This document shows positions 50,881 to 60,495 of a stretch of DNA of 64,000 nt, one piece after another. Source of the stretch: Nonomuraea muscovyensis (lineage in GTDB: Bacteria; Actinomycetota; Actinomycetes; Streptosporangiales; Streptosporangiaceae); NCBI RefSeq assembly GCF_014207745.1, contig NZ_JACHJB010000003.1, positions 620,001-684,000 on the forward strand, given 5' to 3'. Every line of letters starts with the position of its first letter. Position 1 is the stretch's first letter. Below the pieces are notes generated by a model, which made no database searches, was not told where the DNA came from, and saw only the letters and a list, made by a program, of their open reading frames with translations. A program made the translations under genes and the position numbers.

Positions 50881-51076
50881 GGGTCTACCTAATCATGAAC
50901 CCGCCATGCCACCGTGAGCGGGCCGCATCGCCGGGATCCGCCGCGTGGCCGGGGTTTCCGGTCAGGGGTGAGCGCAGGGGCGGTGGGGTCGTACGGTCCG
51001 GAAAAGCCCACAAAGCCGGACCGGCGCGGCGCGTCAACCAAGCGGCGGTCGGAAAAGATTGAGAAAATCGCCTACT

Positions 51077-52711
51077 GTGACGGCGATTCTCGACCAGCTC
51101 CGGGCAGCCCCCCGCTCGGTTCTCGGCAAGCTCCCCGGGGTGTCGGACGACGACGAGTCCCGGCGGCCGCTGCCTGTGTCGGGGATGCTGGCCGCCGCCT
51201 GCACACTTGGCGTCGGGCTGGCCGCCCTCACCACGCTCACCCTGGTCGGCTGGATCGCGGCGCCCAACGGCACGCTGGGCGCCGGGCTGCCCGGGGTGTT
51301 CCGTACGGCGGCGCAGGCCTGGCTGGCCGCCCACCACGCGGGCTTCGCGATCCCCGGCGGCCGGGTCGGGCTGCTGCCCCTCGGCCTGATCATCCTGCCC
51401 GCGCTGCTGCTGTACCGCGCCGCCCGCTGGATGGCCCGCGACGCCGACCTGCGGCTGCGGCTGCCCGCCCGGCTGCCGAAGAACAGCCCGCGCGAGCAGG
51501 CCAACGCCCGCCGCCGGGCGCAGCTCGTGCTGGTGGCGCAGGCAGGGGTCTCGCTGGCTGCGCCGTACGCGCTGCTGGCCGGGCTGATCGCGGTCGTGGC
51601 CCGCAACGACATCACCCAGCCGTTCATCGGCGACGCCCTGCTGAGTCACTTCACGCTCGCCTTCCTGGCGGGCTCGCTGGCCACCGCACGCACGATCGGG
51701 CCGTGGCGGGCGATGCTGCGGCTGCTGCCCGAACGGGTGCGCGCGCTGACCCTCGGCACCGCCGTGGCCACGGCGGTGCTGCTGGCGGCCGGGCTGCTGC
51801 TCGTGGTCGTGGCGGTCGGGCTCAACTTCGGGCAGGTGCGCGAGCTGTCCGGGGTGCTGTCGCCCGGGTTCGTGGGCGGGTTGCTGCTCCTGCTCCTGCA
51901 ACTGCTCTACCTGCTCAACGTGGTCATCTGGGCGCTGTCCTACGTCGCCGGGCCGGGGTTCGCCATCGGCACCGGGACCCTCGTGGCGCCCACGGGCGTG
52001 CAGCTCGGCACGGTGCCGAGCCTGCCGCTGCTCGGCGCGCTGCCCGACAGCGGTCCCGTGCCAGGCTGGATGATGGCCGTGGTCGCGCTGCCGTTCGCGG
52101 CGGGGGCGGTGGCGGGCGTGGTGGTCGCCAGGGTCTCGCCGTCACCCTCGTACGAGGCCGCGCCGCTGTGGGGCTTCTTCACCGGCGTCACCACCGGGCT
52201 CGTGGCGGGCCTGCTGGCGGCCCTGTCGGGCGGCCCGATCGGCGGCGGGCGGCTGGCGGCCGTCGGTCCGTCGCCGTGGCAGGTGGCCGTGTCGGTCGCG
52301 CTGGAGGTGGGGGTCGCAGCGGGCATCTCGGCCGGGGTGACCAACCTGCTGCTGCTCAACCGGCGGGCTCGCGCGCCGCTCGACAAGGCCGCGGCGCCCG
52401 TGCGCAAGGCCGGGGCGGCCATCGCCCGGGCCGCGAGCAAGGTGGGCCTGGCCGAGGCCGACGCCCGCCCGCTGCCGGGCCACTGGATGGACGCGACCGA
52501 GGCCGACACCCAGCCCATCCCGGTCATCCGCGACGACTGGCAGGACGAGCACGCCTCGGCCGAGGCCGAGACGCGCGCCCAGGCGCGGCCTCTCCCAGCC
52601 GCCGACGGGCGCGACGGGCGCGGCGGGCCGCGCAGGGACATCGTGGACGAGTCGGACGATCGCGGCGGGCACGTCATCTATCTGGACCCGTACGCCTGGG
52701 ACCGCGACTGA
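51077..52711 (+). CDS. DUF6350 multi-pass membrane protein
   Basis: 544 residues with about 10 hydrophobic helices (LAAACTLGVGLAALTTLTLVG at 40-60, LPLGLIILPALLLYRAA near 110, and so on), a Pro/Asp-rich cytoplasmic tail of about 110 residues ending RGGHVIYLDPYAWDRD. This family is typical of actinobacteria and usually sits beside purN-purH, as here. Function unknown; a role in cell division or envelope assembly has been suggested for the group. GTG 51077 is chosen by comparison with the expected TAILDQLRA start; TTG 51059 is a longer option. No strong ribosome site. Confidence 0.75.
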   Translation: MTAILDQLRAAPRSVLGKLPGVSDDDESRRPLPVSGMLAAACTLGVGLAALTTLTLVGWIAAPNGTLGAGLPGVFRTAAQAWLAAHHAGFAIPGGRVGLLPLGLIILPALLLYRAARWMARDADLRLRLPARLPKNSPREQANARRRAQLVLVAQAGVSLAAPYALLAGLIAVVARNDITQPFIGDALLSHFTLAFLAGSLATARTIGPWRAMLRLLPERVRALTLGTAVATAVLLAAGLLLVVVAVGLNFGQVRELSGVLSPGFVGGLLLLLLQLLYLLNVVIWALSYVAGPGFAIGTGTLVAPTGVQLGTVPSLPLLGALPDSGPVPGWMMAVVALPFAAGAVAGVVVARVSPSPSYEAAPLWGFFTGVTTGLVAGLLAALSGGPIGGGRLAAVGPSPWQVAVSVALEVGVAAGISAGVTNLLLLNRRARAPLDKAAAPVRKAGAAIARAASKVGLAEADARPLPGHWMDATEADTQPIPVIRDDWQDEHASAEAETRAQARPLPAADGRDGRGGPRRDIVDESDDRGGHVIYLDPYAWDRD

Positions 52712-52728
52712 CGGCCCGACCGACAGCG

Positions 52729-52850
52729 CGTGACGGGCGGCCGTGACGGACAGCCGCGACGGGCGGGCGTGACGGACAGCCGTGACGGGCGGGCGTGACG
52801 GGCGGGCGCGACGGGCGGGCGTGACGGACAGCCGTGACGGGCGGGCGCGG
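52729..52850. repeat. GC-rich tandem repeat, 12 to 24 bp units
   Basis: A run built from GTGACGGACAGCC and GTGACGGGCGGGC elements in alternating order fills the gap between the convergent DUF6350 and DUF4190-like genes. At least eight copies of CGTGACGG or CGCGACGG occur. The array may end transcription or be a variable site. Confidence 0.75.
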
Positions 52851-52879
52851 CTGATGGGCACGGCCGGCGGGCCGCGGGG

Positions 52880-53299
52880 TTACGGCTGGACGGTGCCCAG
52901 CATCTCCAGCACGTCCGGGGGCAGCTTCTGCTGCGCCGCGTCCCTGAACTGGGTGAAGCACTCGCCCTGCGAGGTGACCGTGCCGGCCGACTTCATGCAC
53001 TCCTGGTAGGCGGAGTATTCGTCCATCAGGTAGAACTGCATCGCCGTGGCGCCGCCCGACAGCGCCAGCGCGATCGCCGAGACGGCGATGCCGCCCACGG
53101 CCGTGCCGGTCGGCCTGCCCACGCTCTTGAGCTGCGGCAGCGCGCGGATGCCGGCCATGAGGGCGAACAGCGCCATCACCAGCCCGGCGAACGGCAGCAT
53201 GAACGTCATGGCCAGCGCTGCGATGGACAACCAGATCGCGCGGCGGCCCGCGGAATCCGCGGGCTGCTGGCCCGCCGGCGCCTGCACCGGTGTCGACAC
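52880..53299 (-). CDS. Small membrane protein with two N-terminal helices (DUF4190-like)
   Basis: 139 residues. An N-terminal Pro/Gln-rich lead, then two hydrophobic segments (AIWLSIAALAMTFMLPFAGL and the AVGGIAVSAIALALSGG segment), then a soluble C-terminal 55 residues with two Cys (ECMKSAGTV and GECFTQF) that may form a disulfide outside the membrane. GTG at 53299 follows GAGGAGGT. It resembles actinobacterial DUF4190-domain proteins; function unknown. Confidence 0.65.
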   Translation of the reverse strand: MSTPVQAPAGQQPADSAGRRAIWLSIAALAMTFMLPFAGLVMALFALMAGIRALPQLKSVGRPTGTAVGGIAVSAIALALSGGATAMQFYLMDEYSAYQECMKSAGTVTSQGECFTQFRDAAQQKLPPDVLEMLGTVQP

Positions 53300-53375
53300 C
53301 TGACCTCCTCTGCGTGCCCGGGTGAGGAGCGGATACGCTGGCAGCCCCACCCCGGTTCTCCCATTGGAGTGATGC

Positions 53376-54005
53376 GTGTCTAAGGCTGGGCGGCTCGTCG
53401 TCCTCGTTTCCGGCTCTGGAACCAACCTACAGGCCCTCCTGGACGCTTCCGCCGACCCGTCGTACGGGGCCCGCGTGGTCGCCGTCGGCGCGGACCGGGA
53501 GGGGATCGCGGGGCTGGACAGGGCGGAGAAGGCCAATGTGCCGACATTCGTCGAGAAATTGGCCGATCACCCATCGCGGGCGGACTGGGACGCCGCCGTC
53601 GCGGCCCGGATCGCCTCGTACGAGCCCGATCTCGTGGTCGCGGCGGGATTCATGAAGATCCTGGGGGAGCCGACGATCGGTGCCTTCCCGGTGGTCAACA
53701 CCCATCCCGCGCTGCTGCCGTCCTTCCCCGGCGCCCACGGCGTGCGCGACGCGCTCGCCCACGGGGTCAAGGTGACGGGCTGCACGGTGATGCTGGCCGA
53801 CTCGGGCGTCGACACCGGGCCGATCATCGCTCAGGAGGCGGTCGCCGTCCTCCCTGACGACGACGAGGCGTCCCTGCACGAGCGCATCAAGACCGTCGAG
53901 CGCGACCTGCTCGTCGAGATCGTCGGCCGGATGGTCCGCGAGGGCTGGACGGTCAGCGGACGCGTCGTCCGCATCGGGAACCAAACAGGAGGGGAATCCA
54001 AGTGA
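53376..54005 (+). CDS. purN: Phosphoribosylglycinamide formyltransferase
   Basis: GAR transformylase, 209 residues, third step of purine synthesis, using 10-formyl-THF. [17 protein letters not shown] is the phosphate-binding N-terminus; [23 protein letters not shown] with catalytic Asn and His, and [10 protein letters not shown] with the catalytic Asp are all present. GTG at 53376. Overlaps purH by 4 bases (GTGA). Confidence 0.95.
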   Translation: MSKAGRLVVLVSGSGTNLQALLDASADPSYGARVVAVGADREGIAGLDRAEKANVPTFVEKLADHPSRADWDAAVAARIASYEPDLVVAAGFMKILGEPTIGAFPVVNTHPALLPSFPGAHGVRDALAHGVKVTGCTVMLADSGVDTGPIIAQEAVAVLPDDDEASLHERIKTVERDLLVEIVGRMVREGWTVSGRVVRIGNQTGGESK

Positions 54006-55570
54006 CTCGCATCGCCATCCGGCGCGCGCTGATCGCGGTGTACGACAAGTCCGGGCTGGAGGAGCTGGCCAGGGCGCTCGACTCGGCCGGCGTGGAGATC
54101 GTGTCGACCGGCGGCACCGCGGCCGCCATCGCCTCCTACGGCGTCCCGGTGACGAAGGTCGAGCAGCTCACCGGGTTCCCCGAGTGCCTGGACGGCCGGG
54201 TCAAGACCCTGCACCCGCGCGTGCACGCCGGGCTGCTGGCCGACCTGACCAAGCCCCACCACGTGGCGCAGCTCGACGAGCTGGAGATCGACCCGTTCCA
54301 GCTCGTGGTCGTCAACCTCTACCCGTTCGCCGAGACGGTCGCCTCGGGCGCGTCGCCGGAGGAGTGCGTCGAGCAGATCGACATCGGCGGCCCGGCGATG
54401 ATCCGCGGCGCGGCCAAGAACCACAGCACCTGCGCCGTCGTCGTCGACCCCGCCGCCTACGGCGACGTGCTGGACGCCCTGAACGAGGGCGGCTTCACCC
54501 TGGCCGAGCGCAAGCGGCTGGCGGGCCTCGCCTACGCCCACACGGCTTCCTACGACGTGGCGGTCGCCTCCTGGTTCGCCAGCGCGTACGAGCCCGACGG
54601 CGAGTGGCCGGCGTTCATGGGGGCCACCTGGGAGCGCAAGGCGACCCTGCGCTACGGCGAGAACCCGCACCAGGCCGCCGCCCTCTACGCCGGCGGCTCG
54701 GGCGGCTCGGGCGGCTCGGGCGGCTCGGGTGGCCTCGCCGAGGCCGAGCAGCTGCACGGCAAGGAGATGTCCTACAACAACTACCTCGACGCCGACGCCG
54801 CCTGGCGGGCCGCCTGGGACTTCACCGACCCGTGCGTGGCGATCATCAAGCACCAGAACCCGTGCGGCATCGCCGTCGGCGCCGACGTGGCCGAGGCGCA
54901 CCGCAAGGCCCACGCCTGCGACCCGGTGTCGGCGTACGGCGGGGTGATCGCGGTCAACGGGCCGGTCACGGCCGAGCTGGCCGGGCAGATCGCCGAGGTG
55001 TTCACCGAGGTCGTGGTGGCGCCGTCGTTCGAGCCCGAGGCGCTGGCCGTGCTGACGAAGAAGAAGAACATCCGGCTGCTGGTCTGCCCCGAGGGGCCGG
55101 CCAACGCGTCGGAGTTCCGCCGGATCGACGGCGGGCTGCTCCTGCAGCAGGCCGACCGGGTCGACGCGCCCGGCGACGCGCCGGAGCAGTGGGAGCTCAA
55201 GGCCGGCGAGCCCGCGAGCCCCGAGGTGCTGGCGGACCTGGCGTTCGCCTGGCGGGCCGGCCGCTCGGTCAAGTCCAACGCCATCCTGCTGGCCTCCGGC
55301 GGGGCGACCGTGGGCGTCGGCATGGGCCAGGTCAACCGGGTCGACTCCTGCCGCCTGGCGGTCAGCCGCGCGGGCGAGCGGGCCGCCGGGTCGGTGGGTG
55401 CCTCCGACGCGTTCTTCCCGTTCGCCGACGGGCTGGAGGTGCTGATCGAGGCCGGGGTCAAGGCCGTGGTGGAGCCCGGCGGGTCCGTACGCGACCAGGA
55501 GGTCATCGACGCGGCGGAGAAGGCCGGCATCACGCTGTACTTCACCGGCACGCGCCACTTCTTCCACTGA
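54002..55570 (+). CDS. purH: AICAR transformylase / IMP cyclohydrolase
   Basis: Bifunctional enzyme, 522 residues; last two steps of IMP synthesis. N-terminal cyclohydrolase ([29 protein letters not shown]), C-terminal transformylase ([36 protein letters not shown] with catalytic Lys-His, and [12 protein letters not shown]). Residues 231-242 are four Gly-Gly-Ser units that break the usual sequence just after YGENPHQ. GTG at 54002 overlaps the purN stop (GTGA). Confidence 0.95.
   Translation: MTRIAIRRALIAVYDKSGLEELARALDSAGVEIVSTGGTAAAIASYGVPVTKVEQLTGFPECLDGRVKTLHPRVHAGLLADLTKPHHVAQLDELEIDPFQLVVVNLYPFAETVASGASPEECVEQIDIGGPAMIRGAAKNHSTCAVVVDPAAYGDVLDALNEGGFTLAERKRLAGLAYAHTASYDVAVASWFASAYEPDGEWPAFMGATWERKATLRYGENPHQAAALYAGGSGGSGGSGGSGGLAEAEQLHGKEMSYNNYLDADAAWRAAWDFTDPCVAIIKHQNPCGIAVGADVAEAHRKAHACDPVSAYGGVIAVNGPVTAELAGQIAEVFTEVVVAPSFEPEALAVLTKKKNIRLLVCPEGPANASEFRRIDGGLLLQQADRVDAPGDAPEQWELKAGEPASPEVLADLAFAWRAGRSVKSNAILLASGGATVGVGMGQVNRVDSCRLAVSRAGERAAGSVGASDAFFPFADGLEVLIEAGVKAVVEPGGSVRDQEVIDAAEKAGITLYFTGTRHFFH
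54692..54727 (+). repeat. In-frame (GGS)4 9-bp tandem repeat in purH
   Basis: Four identical 9-base units (GGCGGCTCG) at 54692, 54701, 54710 and 54719, followed by GGTGGC, encode (GGS)4-GG at residues 231-244, in the transformylase domain loop between the YGENPHQ and [11 protein letters not shown] motifs. The identical DNA copies point to recent slippage. Confidence 0.95.
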
Positions 55571-55590
55571 CCGGCCGTCCGCGGCGGAGG

Positions 55591-55710
55591 AGTCCACGGT
55601 CGCGGGACTCCTCCGCCGCGGCGTCCACCGAGGTGGGATCCTCGGCGGCGGCGTCCATCGGGGTGGGGTCCTCGGCGGCGGCGTCCACAGGGGCGGGACT
55701 CGGCCGGCGA
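55591..55710. repeat. Four 30-bp tandem units downstream of purH
   Basis: Units at 55591, 55621, 55651 and 55681; each has GTCCAC or GTCCAT near the start and GCGGG, GTGGG or similar about base 15. Units 2 and 3 differ by few bases. Not coding in the frame of any neighbour. Confidence 0.8.
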
Positions 55711-55804
55711 GTTTTCCACAAAGCCGGCCGAACGGCGGCGAGCATCGGCGAGGTCCGGTTACCCTATGGGCCTCGCCGTCTGTTTCTGCCCTCGGAGTCC
55801 CCTT

Positions 55805-55993
55805 ATGGTGCTGCTCGACACGATCCTGTACGCCTTCGTGACCGTGAACGGGTTCGCCATGAGCCCGGTCATGCTCGTGGTGCTCGCGTTCCTGGGCGCC
55901 TACCTGGGCGTGCGGGCCGTTGAGACGATCCCCTTCACCCGCAGGATCATCGAGCGGCGCGAGGCTCAGGCCGCCGCGGCCGAGTCCGAATAG
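55805..55993 (+). CDS. Small single-helix membrane protein
   Basis: 62 residues, opening VLLDTILYAFVTVNGF, with a hydrophobic segment (MSPVMLVVLAFLGAYLGVRA) and a charged tail (RRIIERREAQ). No recognised family. ATG at 55805; the preceding bases are not a clear ribosome site. It overlaps the end of the convergent ROK gene by 28 bases. Confidence 0.5.
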   Translation: MVLLDTILYAFVTVNGFAMSPVMLVVLAFLGAYLGVRAVETIPFTRRIIERREAQAAAAESE

Positions 55994-56886
55994 TCCCAGG
56001 CCAGCTTGGCGGCCCCCGCCAGGCCCGCCCGTACACCGAGCACGGTCGGCTGCACGTCCACCGACCTGACGAACGCGAGCCCCGCCACGTCGTCCAGAGC
56101 CCGCTCCAGCGGCTCGAAGAGCACCGGACCGGCCCCCGATACGCCCCCGCCGATGACGACCCTGGTCACCTCGGCGGCCGCGGCGGCGGAGGCGATCATC
56201 CCGGCCAGCGCCCTGGCGGCACGCTCGTAGGCCGCCACCGCGACCGGCTCGCCGTCGGCGGCGTCCCTGGCCAGGTTCCGGGCGTCGGCCGGCTCGCCCT
56301 CCGGGGCCTTCCAGCCGTTGTCCAGCGCCCAGCGGGCCAGGTTGGGGCCGCTGGCGTAGCGTTCGACGCAGCCGCGCCCGCCGCACTCGCATCGCTCGCC
56401 GTACGGGTCGACGGTCATGTGGCCGACGTGCCCGGCGTTGCCGGTCGGGCCGAGCAGCGGCACGCCGTCGATGACCAGGCCGCCGCCGATGCCGGTCGAG
56501 ACCACGATGCCGAGCAGCGCCGAGCTGCCCCGGCCCGAGCCCAGCCAGTGCTCGCCCAGTGCGAAGCACTGCGCGTCACCCGCGAGCACGGTCGGCAACC
56601 CGGTCAGCTCCCGCACCTCGTCACGGAGCGGGAAGTCACGCCAGCTCGGCATGTTCACGGGACTGACGGTGCCGGCCGCCAGGTTCAGCGGGCCGGCGCA
56701 GCCGATGCCCACCGCCTGCGGCCGCTCGCCGCCGGCGCACACCTCGTCCATGAGGGAGGCCAGGGCGGCCATGACGTCCGTGCGCGGCGTCGGCCGGATG
56801 GCCGAGCCCGAAACGGAACCATCCTCGCCCACCAGTGCGGCGGCGAGCTTGGTTCCCCCGATGTCGATGGCGAGGACGGAGCTCAT
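55966..56886 (-). CDS. ROK-family sugar kinase
   Basis: 306 residues, cytoplasmic, phosphorylates a hexose or N-acetylhexosamine with ATP. Starts SVLAIDIGGTKLAAAL (phosphate loop). GIVVSTGIGGGLVIDG is the second Gly motif; the zinc-binding ROK signature CECGGRGCVE is at about residues 163-172. Glucokinase-like, but N-acetylglucosamine or mannose kinase is possible. ATG at 56886 follows GGGAG. Divergent from folD. Confidence 0.87.
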   Translation of the reverse strand: MSSVLAIDIGGTKLAAALVGEDGSVSGSAIRPTPRTDVMAALASLMDEVCAGGERPQAVGIGCAGPLNLAAGTVSPVNMPSWRDFPLRDEVRELTGLPTVLAGDAQCFALGEHWLGSGRGSSALLGIVVSTGIGGGLVIDGVPLLGPTGNAGHVGHMTVDPYGERCECGGRGCVERYASGPNLARWALDNGWKAPEGEPADARNLARDAADGEPVAVAAYERAARALAGMIASAAAAAEVTRVVIGGGVSGAGPVLFEPLERALDDVAGLAFVRSVDVQPTVLGVRAGLAGAAKLAWDYSDSAAAA

Positions 56887-57043
56887 CGACGCTCCCACAG
56901 GGTCTCGGGCAAGGGGGCTCCTCGGTGAACGGTGGGCTGGCGACCGTCACTTTATGTCCTTCTACGCCCGATGACAACGATGTCACCGAGGGGCAGGAGG
57001 CCGCGTACGGCAGCTCGGGAAGGCCGTGGAAGGATGGGGCGAC

Positions 57044-57889
57044 ATGAGCGCAGTGAAACTCGACGGCAAGGCCACGGCCGCCAAGATCAAGGCAGACCTC
57101 GCGGCCCGGGTGGCCGCGCTCAAGACCCGCGGCGTCACGCCCGGCCTGGGCACCGTCCTCGTCGGAGACGACCCCGGCAGCCAGATCTACGTCGCCGGCA
57201 AGCACCGTGACTGCGCCGAGGTCGGCATCGCCTCCATCCGCGTCGACCTGCCGGCGACCGCCACACAGGCCGAGGTCGAGGCCGCCGTCGACGAGCTCAA
57301 CGCCTCACCCGAGTGCACCGGCTACATCGTGCAGCTCCCGCTGCCGCGCCACCTCGACACGATGGCGCTGATCGAGCGGATGGACCCGGCCAAGGACGCC
57401 GACGGCCTGCACCCGGTCAACCTCGGCCGGCTCGTCCACATGGTCGACGCGCCGCTGCCCTGCACCCCCCACGGCATCGTGCTGCTCCTGCAGGAGTACG
57501 GGGTGCCCGTCAAGGGCGCGGAGGTCGCCGTGGTCGGCCGCGGCATCACCGTGGGCCGCTCCCTCGGCCTGCTGCTCACCCGCCGCAGCGAGAACGCCAC
57601 CGTGACCCTCTGCCACACCGGCACCCAGGACCTGGCCGGCCACGTCCGCCGGGCCGACATCGTGGTGGCCGCCGCCGGCGTGCCCGGCCTCATCACCCGC
57701 GACATGGTCAAGCCCGGCGCGGCCGTCCTCGACGTGGGCGTCTCCCGCGTCGACGGCAAGATCGCCGGCGACGTGGCGGCCGACGTGGCCGAGGTGGCGG
57801 GCTTCCTGACCCCCAACCCGGGCGGTGTCGGCCCCATGACCCGCGCCCTGCTCCTGTCCAACGTCGTGGAAGCCGCCGAGCGCCTGTAG
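57044..57889 (+). CDS. folD: Methylene-tetrahydrofolate dehydrogenase / cyclohydrolase
   Basis: 281 residues; interconverts 5,10-methylene, methenyl and 10-formyl THF, supplying the formyl group for PurN and PurH. Has [18 protein letters not shown] with the catalytic Lys, [31 protein letters not shown], and [13 protein letters not shown] for NADP. ATG 57044 follows GGAAGGA; an in-frame ATG at 57026 is less likely. Confidence 0.95.
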   Translation: MSAVKLDGKATAAKIKADLAARVAALKTRGVTPGLGTVLVGDDPGSQIYVAGKHRDCAEVGIASIRVDLPATATQAEVEAAVDELNASPECTGYIVQLPLPRHLDTMALIERMDPAKDADGLHPVNLGRLVHMVDAPLPCTPHGIVLLLQEYGVPVKGAEVAVVGRGITVGRSLGLLLTRRSENATVTLCHTGTQDLAGHVRRADIVVAAAGVPGLITRDMVKPGAAVLDVGVSRVDGKIAGDVAADVAEVAGFLTPNPGGVGPMTRALLLSNVVEAAERL

Positions 57890-58043
57890 CGGCGAAGGCC
57901 GCCGCCCTCCGGCCCCCGCGCCCCCCGAGCGCCGGCCGGAGGCGCGGATGGGACCGCTCTCCCCTGCCCGAACGGCCGGGACCGGCACCCGTCCGCGAGA
58001 GCCCCAGGACCTTGCCGCCACCTGACTCCGCAGGAGGCAGATC

Positions 58044-58091
58044 ATGAGCACGGCCGCCTTCCGTCCCGTGCACGACGGGCGTTCCGGCTGA
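58044..58091 (+). CDS. 15-codon leader ORF upstream of the HAD-like gene
   Basis: ATG at 58044 has a perfect AGGAGG (58032-58037) 6 bases upstream and encodes MSTAAFRPVHDGRSG, stopping at TGA 58089-58091. That stop overlaps the ATG of the HAD-like gene (TGATG), so ribosomes ending here could start the next gene. The HAD-like gene has no good ribosome site of its own. This is the usual structure of translational coupling; a regulatory peptide role is possible but unproven. Confidence 0.55.
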   Translation: MSTAAFRPVHDGRSG

Positions 58092-58693
58092 TGGACCGGC
58101 CGGTGTGGTTGCTCGACGTGGACGGAGTGATCAACGCGGCCCGGCCCGGCTGGGGAGGTGCGCCGCGCACCGGTACCGCCTACTCCGCCGGCGACGTGTA
58201 CCGGATGCGCTGGGCGCCCGCCCTGGTCGACCGCATCCGCTCCCTGCACCACGCGGGTCGCGTCGAGATCCGGTGGTGCAGCACCTGGTGCCCTGACGCC
58301 GACCAGGTGGAACGGCTGTTCGGGCTGCCCCGACTGGGTCGTGCCTGGTCGGAACACTTGACAGGCACGGCCGCGGCGACGGCCAAGCTCGCCGCGGCCC
58401 GCCAGGTTCTGGCCCAGGGCCGCAGGCTCGTCTGGACCGACGACGTCGAGGTGCCGACCCAGGGGCCGGGGCACGAGGAACTGACCATGTCCGGCCGCGC
58501 CCTGTTGATCGCACCGTCCCCGCGCCGTGGTTTGCAGCCCGACCACATGGATGCTGTTGAGGACTTCGTCGCCGCTCCGGCGGCCGGAGACCGCGGCCTC
58601 GCCACAAGCTCCACCTCAGGTGCAACCTCCCCGGACGACGCCCTCCGTGTCGCCCGGCGTCTTCTCGGTGGCGACATCGCGCCAGCGCCGTGA
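58091..58693 (+). CDS. HAD-like hydrolase domain protein
   Basis: 200 residues. VWLLDVDGVINAARPG has the HAD nucleophile Asp9 and acid-base Asp11 (DxDG). RWCSTWCPDADQVERLFGL is a typical block of the small HAD-like actinobacterial proteins, and VWTDDVEVPTQG gives a late acidic motif. A phosphatase activity is likely; the substrate is unknown. Its start overlaps the leader ORF stop. Confidence 0.72.
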   Translation: MDRPVWLLDVDGVINAARPGWGGAPRTGTAYSAGDVYRMRWAPALVDRIRSLHHAGRVEIRWCSTWCPDADQVERLFGLPRLGRAWSEHLTGTAAATAKLAAARQVLAQGRRLVWTDDVEVPTQGPGHEELTMSGRALLIAPSPRRGLQPDHMDAVEDFVAAPAAGDRGLATSSTSGATSPDDALRVARRLLGGDIAPAP

Positions 58694-58890
58694 CGACACG
58701 CTGCGCGTGAACCAGCCGCCGAGCACCTCGTGCGACCCCCGATGATCGCTCCAGTGGGGCGAAGGGCGTGGGTCATGGTGGGTCGTGCTTGGGGGAGGGT
58801 GTTTCGGCGGGTCGTTCGCGCACAGCGGTGGGCGTGCGGTCTGGAGGAGGCCGCTTGCCCATGGGGCGAGGTTGCCTGCTGGTGGGGCGG

Positions 58891-59331
58891 TCAGGTGCGG
58901 CGGGAGCGCATGGCTTTGAGGATCTTCACGCCCGGCTCGTCACCGGTGACGAGCCGTTCGTACTCCGCCGACCCCGCCGGGCACAGGCTCACCCGGCCCG
59001 CCTCGTCGAAGAGCAGGCCCCAGCCGTACTTCTTCGGCAGCGGGGACGCCCGCAGACAGGCCTGCGGTCTGGCGAAGAACTCCGCGCGGAGCCGCGCCCG
59101 GTCGGCCTCCGAGGGCTCCGGCTGTTCCTGGCGGCGCAGCCACGTCTCGAAGAGGACGTCCTCCTGGGTCAGGATGCCCGGGTTGTCGGCGAGCAGTTCG
59201 TACTGCACCGTCGCGACCGTCTTCTTGCCGCCCCGCGGGGCCGGGACCACGGCACTGCGGGTGGGGCAGTCGTCGGCGACGGCGATGAGGGCGTCGTAGT
59301 AGTTCAGGTCCACGAGGGCATGATGCCCCAT
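58891..59331 (-). CDS. DUF6157-like protein
   Basis: 146 residues, soluble. Starts DLNYYDALIAVADDCPTRS, then KKTVATVQYELLADN, LTQEDVLFETWLRR and FFARPQACLRASPLPKKYGWGLLFDE, a pattern of the DUF6157 family (NYYxxxIxVAxDCP, QYExL, QEDVLFE, KxYGWGxHxD). Function unknown. It is 3 bases after the MFS gene on the same strand and likely co-transcribed. Confidence 0.75.
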   Translation of the reverse strand: MGHHALVDLNYYDALIAVADDCPTRSAVVPAPRGGKKTVATVQYELLADNPGILTQEDVLFETWLRRQEQPEPSEADRARLRAEFFARPQACLRASPLPKKYGWGLLFDEAGRVSLCPAGSAEYERLVTGDEPGVKILKAMRSRRT

Positions 59332-59334
59332 CGG

Positions 59335-60495
59335 TCAGCGTGCCAGGTGGGGGCGGGCGGCGAAGAGGCCGGCGACCGCCTGGACGAGGCAGAAGGCCAG
59401 GCCGGCCAGCAGCGGCACGGTCCAGCCGCCCGAGGACTGCCTGAGCACCCCGATCAGCAGCGGCCCGGCCGCCGCGAGCACGTAGCCGCACGACTGCGCC
59501 ACCGCCGACAGGGCCGTCACCGATGACGGGTCGGGGGCGCGCAGGGCGATGATGAGCAGCGCGAGCGCGATCGCGGCGCCCTGGCCGAGGCCGAGGATGA
59601 TCATCCACAGCCAGGGCAGGGTCGTGGGCGCGAGCAGCACGCCCAGGTAGCCGACGATGGTCAGCGCCGTCGCGACCGTCACGTGCGGCACCTGGGAGGC
59701 GCGGCGGCCGGCGTGGACGGGGACGGCGAGGGTGGCGGCGATCTGGGCCAGGTTGGTCAGGCTGAGCAGGTAGCCGGCCTGGTCGGCGGGCAGGCCCGAC
59801 TCCTGGAAGATCGTCGGCAGCCACGCCAGCATGATGTAGAAGGTCAGCGACTGCACCCCCATGAACAGCGTCACCCACCACGTGACCGGGTTGCGCAGGA
59901 TGGCGGCGAAGTGGCGCGGCCGGTCACCGGAGAGCGCCGGTCTGCGCAGCGCCTGGGGGAGCCACAGCAGGGCGGCGGCCACGGCCGGCACCGCGACGAG
60001 GGCCGAGACGCCGCGCCAGCCGTGGCCGGTGAGCCGCTCCAGCGGGATCATGAGCGCGGACGCGGCGGCGGCACCGGCCACGAGCCCGGAGACGTAGACC
60101 GATGTGTACGCCCCGATCTGGTGGGGGAAGTGCTGCTTGACCACGCCCGGCATGGCCACGTTCATGATCGCGATCGCGGTGCCGGCCAGCGCGGAGCCGA
60201 GGTAGAGCGCCGGCACGCCGTCCACGGTCCGCACGAGGACGCCGGCGGTGAGCAGCAGCAGGCCCGCGAGCAGGGTCCGGTCGAGGCCGGCGTGCCTGGC
60301 CAGGATCGGCGTGAGGCCCCCGAACACCCCGAGACACACCACCATGACCGTGGTGATCGCGCCGCCCCCCGCCGGAGTCAGACCGAGATCCGTCATGATC
60401 TCGTCGAGCAGCGGAGAGACGCCGGCGAGTGCGGGCCGGAGGTTGAGCGACGCGAGGATGAAGCCGCCGAGCAGGAGGACGGTGCGTGACGACAT
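59335..60495 (-). CDS. MFS transporter of the CynX/NimT family
   Basis: 386 residues, 12 hydrophobic helices. LASLNLRPALAGVSPLLDEI is the CynX/NimT opening; PGVVKQHFPHQIGAYTSVY and LRNPVTWWVTLFMGVQSLTFY are typical. CynX-like members export or import small anions or drugs (cyanate, 2-nitroimidazole); the substrate here is unknown. ATG at 60495; 295 bases upstream of the divergent LLM gene hold no clear ORF. Confidence 0.82.
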   Translation of the reverse strand: MSSRTVLLLGGFILASLNLRPALAGVSPLLDEIMTDLGLTPAGGGAITTVMVVCLGVFGGLTPILARHAGLDRTLLAGLLLLTAGVLVRTVDGVPALYLGSALAGTAIAIMNVAMPGVVKQHFPHQIGAYTSVYVSGLVAGAAAASALMIPLERLTGHGWRGVSALVAVPAVAAALLWLPQALRRPALSGDRPRHFAAILRNPVTWWVTLFMGVQSLTFYIMLAWLPTIFQESGLPADQAGYLLSLTNLAQIAATLAVPVHAGRRASQVPHVTVATALTIVGYLGVLLAPTTLPWLWMIILGLGQGAAIALALLIIALRAPDPSSVTALSAVAQSCGYVLAAAGPLLIGVLRQSSGGWTVPLLAGLAFCLVQAVAGLFAARPHLAR

